Below are positions 59,204 through 64,000 of a stretch of DNA of 64,000 nt, piece after piece (position 1 is the first letter of the stretch; each line of letters opens with the position of its first letter). This stretch comes from Cryptomeria japonica (taxonomy: Eukaryota; Streptophyta; Pinopsida; Cupressales; Cupressaceae): contig NC_081405.1 in assembly GCF_030272615.1 (NCBI RefSeq), forward strand, positions 569,965,095 through 570,029,094, written 5' to 3'. Both the position numbers and the translations under genes were made by a program. The notes under the pieces are model-generated. The model saw nothing but the letters and a program-made list of their open reading frames with translations. It was not told the DNA's origin and did not search any database.

Positions 59204-60334
59204 ATGACCTCAAGTTTTCCTCAGAATACACCAACATCATCTATAAAAACAAATATCATTTCAAACACGACTTCTGAATCTAGTGCATCATCCTCAACAA
59301 TAAATGTTAGCCCAACAACACATGCTATCCTAGCCTCTCACACCATACCAATAATGTCAAGTGTCTCAGGACCTATTCAAACACAAGTTTCTCATACTAA
59401 AAGTGTGACTCAACCTCTGATTTCCTGTTCCATAGGATCTATATATAGTCATCAGAATACAAACCCAGGTTCCGCTAATACAATGAGTACAACCCAATTA
59501 AACATGGGTTCACATGTCACTTATTTCACAGTACCTAGCGGAACCCATAACATGCTTAATTATAATTATGGTACCTTTCAACAACCTCCTAGTTATGCTA
59601 CCACAAATTTTTTTGTGGGAAATATACATGCACAAAGTGTACCCCTGACTCAAACAGATATTCTAGCCCAATAGGTATAGAATCTACAACAACAGATGAC
59701 AACTATGCAAATTGGTAATGATAAAAAGAGGTATACAATGCAGGACTTACATCCTTATCTTTTTATTCACACATTATACATGTCGCCTTTCCCACCATAT
59801 TTTGAAACACCAAAATTTGACAAATATCGAGGGAAAGGTGATCCTAGAGATCACATCAGAGAGTTTTTCATGGCATGTATAGAGGTTGCAACTGAAGACA
59901 CTTATCTAATGAGATTGTTTCCTAAAATTCTAGGAGGATCAGCCTTGGAGTGGTTTTCATATCTACCACCAACTATCACATCATGGGGTGAATTACCTGA
60001 ACATTTTATTCCTAAATTCTCGCATAACATTGAAACCCTAGTCACTTTTATGGACTTATGTGTGGTAAAACAATATGAGAATGAAACATTTGTGTCCTTC
60101 ATACAAAGATGGAGAGCCCTCTATAGGAGGTGCAAGACTATTATTCCAAAAACGGAGCAAGTTGACATGTTTACAGAAAACTTAATCCCTAAAATTAAGT
60201 ACCCAATACAAATGCAATGTTTGACCATATTTAAACAAATCACTAAAAAAGCCTTAAAGTGTGAGAAAAGACTAGTAGAACAAGGTCTCATAAAATATGG
60301 CAATAACAACAACAATGATAAATCCAAATTTTGA
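59204..60334 (+). pseudogene. O gag (broken)
   Basis: A Ser/Thr/Asn-rich N-terminal part (59204-59674) ends in a TAG, and the same frame resumes. The Gag core follows: KYRGKGDPRDHIREFF, LMRLFPKILGGSALEWF, then SFIQRWRALYRRC. This is the retrotransposon Gag family of Tat-like Gypsy elements, which forms the particle shell. A TGA at 60332 interrupts it. The start is uncertain because the frame may begin further upstream. Confidence 0.82.
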
Positions 60335-61000
60335 TCAAGAAACAAAAATGTGACCAATGATGGTGTTGTAGATGCCTGTACAGTGAACAAAACTCAACCG
60401 ATTTTGACTTTACAAGGACCAAGTCAATCATTTAGTCCACATACATAGAATAACACTGTATCAACCAACACAAATGCTACATAAACTATGAACATGAAAT
60501 TCTGAAGGGTAAATGCTCCAAAAAGGAATTGCACACCTTTAGGGAAACCTATTGAATCAATGTTAAAAAAGTTAATACAGACAAATATGATCACTTTGCT
60601 AGAAGTGAGGGTATATGAACTGAGTCCTTTCAAACCTACATGGTGGAATGATAATGATTTATGTTAATATCATCATACTAAAGGTCACAAAATTGCAAGT
60701 TGCTATAAATTGAAAAACTTAATCCAAGACATGATCAATCAAGGTGATATCACAATTGACACCAACAAAACTTTGATAAACATGAATCATACCATCTTTA
60801 AGGATCCATTTGTCAAACATGATTAAGGGAAGGCATCTACATTGGGAACACAAGACAACACAACTAACTACACAAAATTCTAATATGACTATACTATTCA
60901 TGCCATTAGCTCAGGGGATGTAGTAAATGATGATTCACAAGAAGCACTTTATAATGATGAGCAATGTCGAAAGACTTACAACTATGATAACCAAATTTGC
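60335..61000 (+). pseudogene. O gag C-terminal zinc region (broken)
   Basis: Near 60655-60760 the frame reads NDLC, stop, then YHHTKGHKIASCYKLKN and IQDMINQG. This is the C-X2-H-X4-H-X4-C type zinc site with its following helix, seen at the end of Tat-group Gag. The stop sits inside the motif. Several other stops surround it. Confidence 0.65.
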
Positions 61001-61960
61001 ATGATGTCAAAAGCACCAAAATATGATGAAGACAAGAATCTTTGTTTTATGGACTGGGGGCATGAAGAACTTTTTTATTTGGGATGGTTTGAAGGTGAAC
61101 TTATAGTGCATATCATGGATACCAGACTTGCATGTAATGACTATAGGAAGGGATATGAAATGAACCTTTATGACACAACATATGTTATAGACAGTTCCCT
61201 CACAAGACATGATACAGTGAGTACAATCACAATAAATCCTAGAGACAAAGATTGTGCACTGGTTACTCGTAGATCAAAAGCAACTTTACAAGGAGTACCA
61301 TCAAACCCACCACTAGCAGGAGGGACCTATAATGTTGTTGAGCAACTCAAGAAAACCCTGGGCCAAATATCACTCTTTGAAATATTGCGTATATCACCAA
61401 CTCATAAAGCTCTCCTAGACAAATCACTTCAAGATTCAGTAGTTGACAGAGATATAGATGAAAATGCCTTCCAATCCATGGTGGGGAATTTGGCTAATGG
61501 TGCTCGTATTGCATTCATAAAACAAGATATTCCCAGTGATAGAATTCTCCATAATGACCCACTACATCTAGAAGCTTACATACATAAGAGAAAAATAAGA
61601 GGAGTACTTATAGATGGAGGAGTTGGTCTTAACATCTGAATATTAAAGCTGGTTAAGGCATTGGTATATTCTGAACTTCATATTAATCCTTCAAAAAAAA
61701 AAAACATCAAAGCATGTGATGATGAAGAGCGTCCTTCAAAAGGTGTAGTTGCTATACCAGTGCAAATAGGATGTATAACAATAGAGGTTACTTTCTAGTT
61801 TTGGATAGAGAACAAGGGTACAACATGTTATTGGGCCGCCCATGGATTCATACCATGCAAGCTGTACCATCAAAATTTCACCAATGTGTTAAATTTCCAT
61901 ACAATGGCATTGAAATCACTATAAAGGGTAACCCATATCCATTCTAACACTGGAATCACT
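61001..61960 (+). pseudogene. O protease (broken)
   Basis: The frame 61001-61639 leads into VLIDGGVGLNI (about 61608), the active-site loop of a retropepsin (D-G-G-x-G). A stop follows, and then, after frame changes, DREQGYNMLLGRPWIHT (about 61805), the usual C-terminal half of Gypsy proteases. It would process the polyprotein. The upstream part is the linker between Gag and protease. Confidence 0.75.
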
Positions 61961-62296
61961 AATAACCAGGTACCCATTAATCAAGAAGCACCGCTCACTA
62001 CTCAAATGGAGTCATTAATAATCACAAAAATATATAAGAATGCACCTACAACATCTTCTTTGCAGATTACGTATGTTGGTTGTGGGGAATATTCTATTTC
62101 AAGTACCTCAAAGGGAAAATAGTTATCTCTTTCTCCTAGGTCTTTTGGGAAGCCTTAGAACGTAATAATGATACAAGATAAAGGAAAATAAATAGTAAGA
62201 TACTCAAATTCATGCTCTTTCATTATGTGGGGAGATTTACAAGAAGAATCCTTGAATGAAGATGTCAATCACTGGATACACTAAGAAGAAGATGAC

Positions 62297-62506
62297 ATGA
62301 CCATACCTAGGTTACCTTTAGATCAGTATGGCAATGGATTCAAGATGCTACAAAAACATGGGTATGATCATACCAAAGGCTTGGGATTACAAAAGCAAGG
62401 AAGATTAGAACCCGTTGAACCAAATGAAAACCCAAAGAATCAAGGGTTAGGATATAAACATGTACCAAATATAACAAAAGAAAGACAACGTACACTAGAT
62501 ATATAG
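62297..62506 (+). pseudogene. O G-patch domain
   Basis: FKMLQKHGYDHTKGLGLQ followed by Gly-Arg, then Pro, and later GLGYKH matches the G-patch pattern (hydrophobic, G-aromatic, GxGLG, second GLG). G-patches bind nucleic acid or helicases and follow the protease in some retroelements. Placement directly after protease and before RT fits. The frame lies between stops. Confidence 0.75.
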
Positions 62507-63549
62507 AACAAACAAAGGCTACCGTCAGAGTACATGCCTCAAAGTAAGTTATCAACATGAGTATTTCCCTCTTCATCTTAGAGAAGGAAGAAAGCACCAA
62601 CATCTCCTAGTATGGAATCAAATGGTCAAGATATGAGACAAATTCTACAAGAACCTAGCATCGAGTCTCCTAGCAATACAATATCTGAAACATTCGCACA
62701 AGTAAATATGGTAACAGACATAGGCTTAGCATGAATAAATGAGCCTAATCCTTGGTTGTTGTCAATACTTTTTCCAAGGGAAACAACTCAAACTCCACCC
62801 AACAAATTAGATGAACAAAAACTACAATGACTTATACCAGGCTTAAGAAGGGTGACCAACATACAAAGGAGGCCCATGAATCTACAACAAAATTAGATGC
62901 AAGAACAAGAGGAGATAAGTGATACAACCTTAGAAACTGAAACATACATAAAAAGTACAACAAATTCTCACGACTATGAATTCCTATGCGATCATGATGT
63001 TAGTCTATAAGCAATAGACATGATAGAGGACCACAAATCACCTATTGATGATGAAAATATATCAGGTCACTCGAATAACTAGGTATGCATGTTATCAGAA
63101 TCTTTTATAACGGAAGGGAGCAATGAATTACCCCTTGTACACTCACATTTGATTGATTGGGGATGAGAAGGAAAACTAACTCTAGATTGGTCTGAGAATG
63201 ATGAAGCTATTGCAGAATTCCTTGATGTCAGAGAAGGGTTTCCACAAGGTGATCACAAGGCAACATTTGTTGTAGACCTTTATAGAACAACATACTTTGG
63301 AGAAGTAAGTGCCTCTATGACAGAAGATATGAATCAAAGTGATTGCAATGGAAAGAGTGAGTTAGACAACCTCCCTATTGAAAAAGAGAATTTAGCATTA
63401 CTCATGGAAGAAACTAAAGAACTCAATATAACAGAAGGAGAAGTTGTACATAATATCCACTTGGCAAAATCATTAAAGTGGGAAGAAAAGGACAAACTCA
63501 TATATTTTTTCAAACAACATCCGATCAATTTTCTTAGTACAATGAGGAT
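62507..63549 (+). pseudogene. O protease-RT linker (broken)
   Basis: A decayed acidic linker with many stops. An open stretch at 63317-63562 ends KWEEKDKLIYFFKQHP, the usual lead-in to Tat RT. A frameshift near 63540 separates it from RT. Confidence 0.6.
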
Positions 63550-64000
63550 ATGCAAGACCTAGATCCTGAATTAGTGTTACATCATTTACCATTTCTACCA
63601 AGAATTAAACCGTATAAAAAAAAGCTAAGAAAGATGCATCCGCATATTAAATTACCAGTGAAAATAGAACTGCAAAAGCTTTTTGATGTGGGCTTTATTC
63701 GACCTATTGACTATGCAAAATGGATATCCAATCTGGTGCTTGTGACTAAGCCAACTGGAGGCATAATAATCTATAACAACTTCCAAGATCTAAAAAAAGC
63801 ATGTCCTAAGGATGATTTCCCATTACCTAACATAGACATGATAGTTGACTTAACTGCTAGGAATGAAATGCTTTCATTAATGGATTGTTTCTCAGGATAT
63901 AACCAGATTAGGATTGCACCAGAAGATCAACACAAGATGACATTTACCTTTCCATGGTGAACATACTGCTGGAACGCCATGCCATTTAGTCTTAAGAATG
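63550..64000 (+). pseudogene. O reverse transcriptase, N-terminal part
   Basis: Frame shifted relative to the upstream part. Motifs: GFIRPIDYAKWISNLVLVTK, then a degenerate segment where RICVDFRDL is usual, KKACPKDDFPLPNID, MLSLMDCFSGYNQIRI (first catalytic Asp retained) and a TGA in place of Gly after FPW (63958). After it AMPFSLKN is visible at the window end. The YxDD motif lies outside the window. Assigned to the Tat branch of Gypsy by these motifs. Confidence 0.88.

Larger units (their letters stand above)
54646..64000 (+). mobile_element. O: Tat/Ogre-like Ty3/Gypsy element, cut by window end
   Basis: 5' LTR, TGGTGAACCC primer site, a very long leader (56060-59203), gag, protease, G-patch and the first half of reverse transcriptase, which runs out of the window. 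The RT motifs KKACPKDDFPLPNID and LMDCFSGYNQI are typical of the Tat branch. A leader of about 3 kb is common in Ogre-type elements. Stops and frameshifts show it is inactive. Confidence 0.85.

Noticed and set aside
1-64000. CRISPR arrays, bacterial operons, rRNA or tRNA genes, host exons
   Set aside because: Looked for and not found. Repeats here are LTRs, minisatellites and microsatellites, and all protein signatures belong to retroelements.

Overview
The window looks like nuclear DNA from a plant with a large, transposon-rich genome. A gymnosperm is my best guess, from the style of the elements, but nothing here proves it. The DNA is AT-rich and I see no host gene, rRNA, tRNA or CRISPR array. 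Almost every base can be assigned to LTR retrotransposons inserted into one another. All their coding regions carry stops or frameshifts, so this is old, silent repeat DNA. Several boundaries are exact: five insertions (T1, T2, A, B, F) have perfect 5-bp target-site duplications (TSDs), E has one with a small flaw at its first LTR edge, and a solo LTR (T3) has a TSD with one mismatch.

Layout, left to right. N (1-1229, minus) is the 5' end of a TGGTATCA-primed element, and it sits in the internal region of M. M is a minus-strand element whose 5' LTR runs 1312-10982 and is split by T1 (1824-9853, minus). M lies in the 5' LTR of L (10983-15794, plus: LTR fragment, decayed internal region, 3' LTR). 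L abuts, tail to tail, an inverted tandem array of a related family, P: LTR 15795-17037, internal 17038-19427, LTR 19428-44448, second internal part 44449-53440, all minus. Five elements interrupt P: solo LTR T3 (18144-19331), Copia A (19819-39366), LTR element E (40181-44416), Gypsy chromovirus F (44818-52559), and, inside A, both T2 (20466-27182, in A's 5' LTR) and Copia B (28578-34668, in A's gag-pol). After an unassigned stretch (53441-54645) comes O, a Tat/Ogre-like Gypsy element (54646 to beyond the window end) with gag, protease, a G-patch and the start of reverse transcriptase.

The most unusual system is family T (T1, T2, T3). Each full copy has proper LTRs, a primer-binding site and a polypurine tract, but no protease, integrase or reverse transcriptase. 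It carries a coiled-coil Gag with five zinc knuckles and a second long reading frame, ORF2. ORF2 is about 1,116 codons in T1 and 705 in T2, is conserved between the two copies, and belongs to no family I recognise. T shares its end signals (tRNA primer site, U5 end, 3' polypurine context) with Copia A and B, so I infer that T is copied in trans by a Copia element of the A/B type.

Order of events from the nesting: L is oldest; then M and P inserted into L; then N and T1 into M, and T3, A, E and F into P or its tandem partner; then T2 and B into A.
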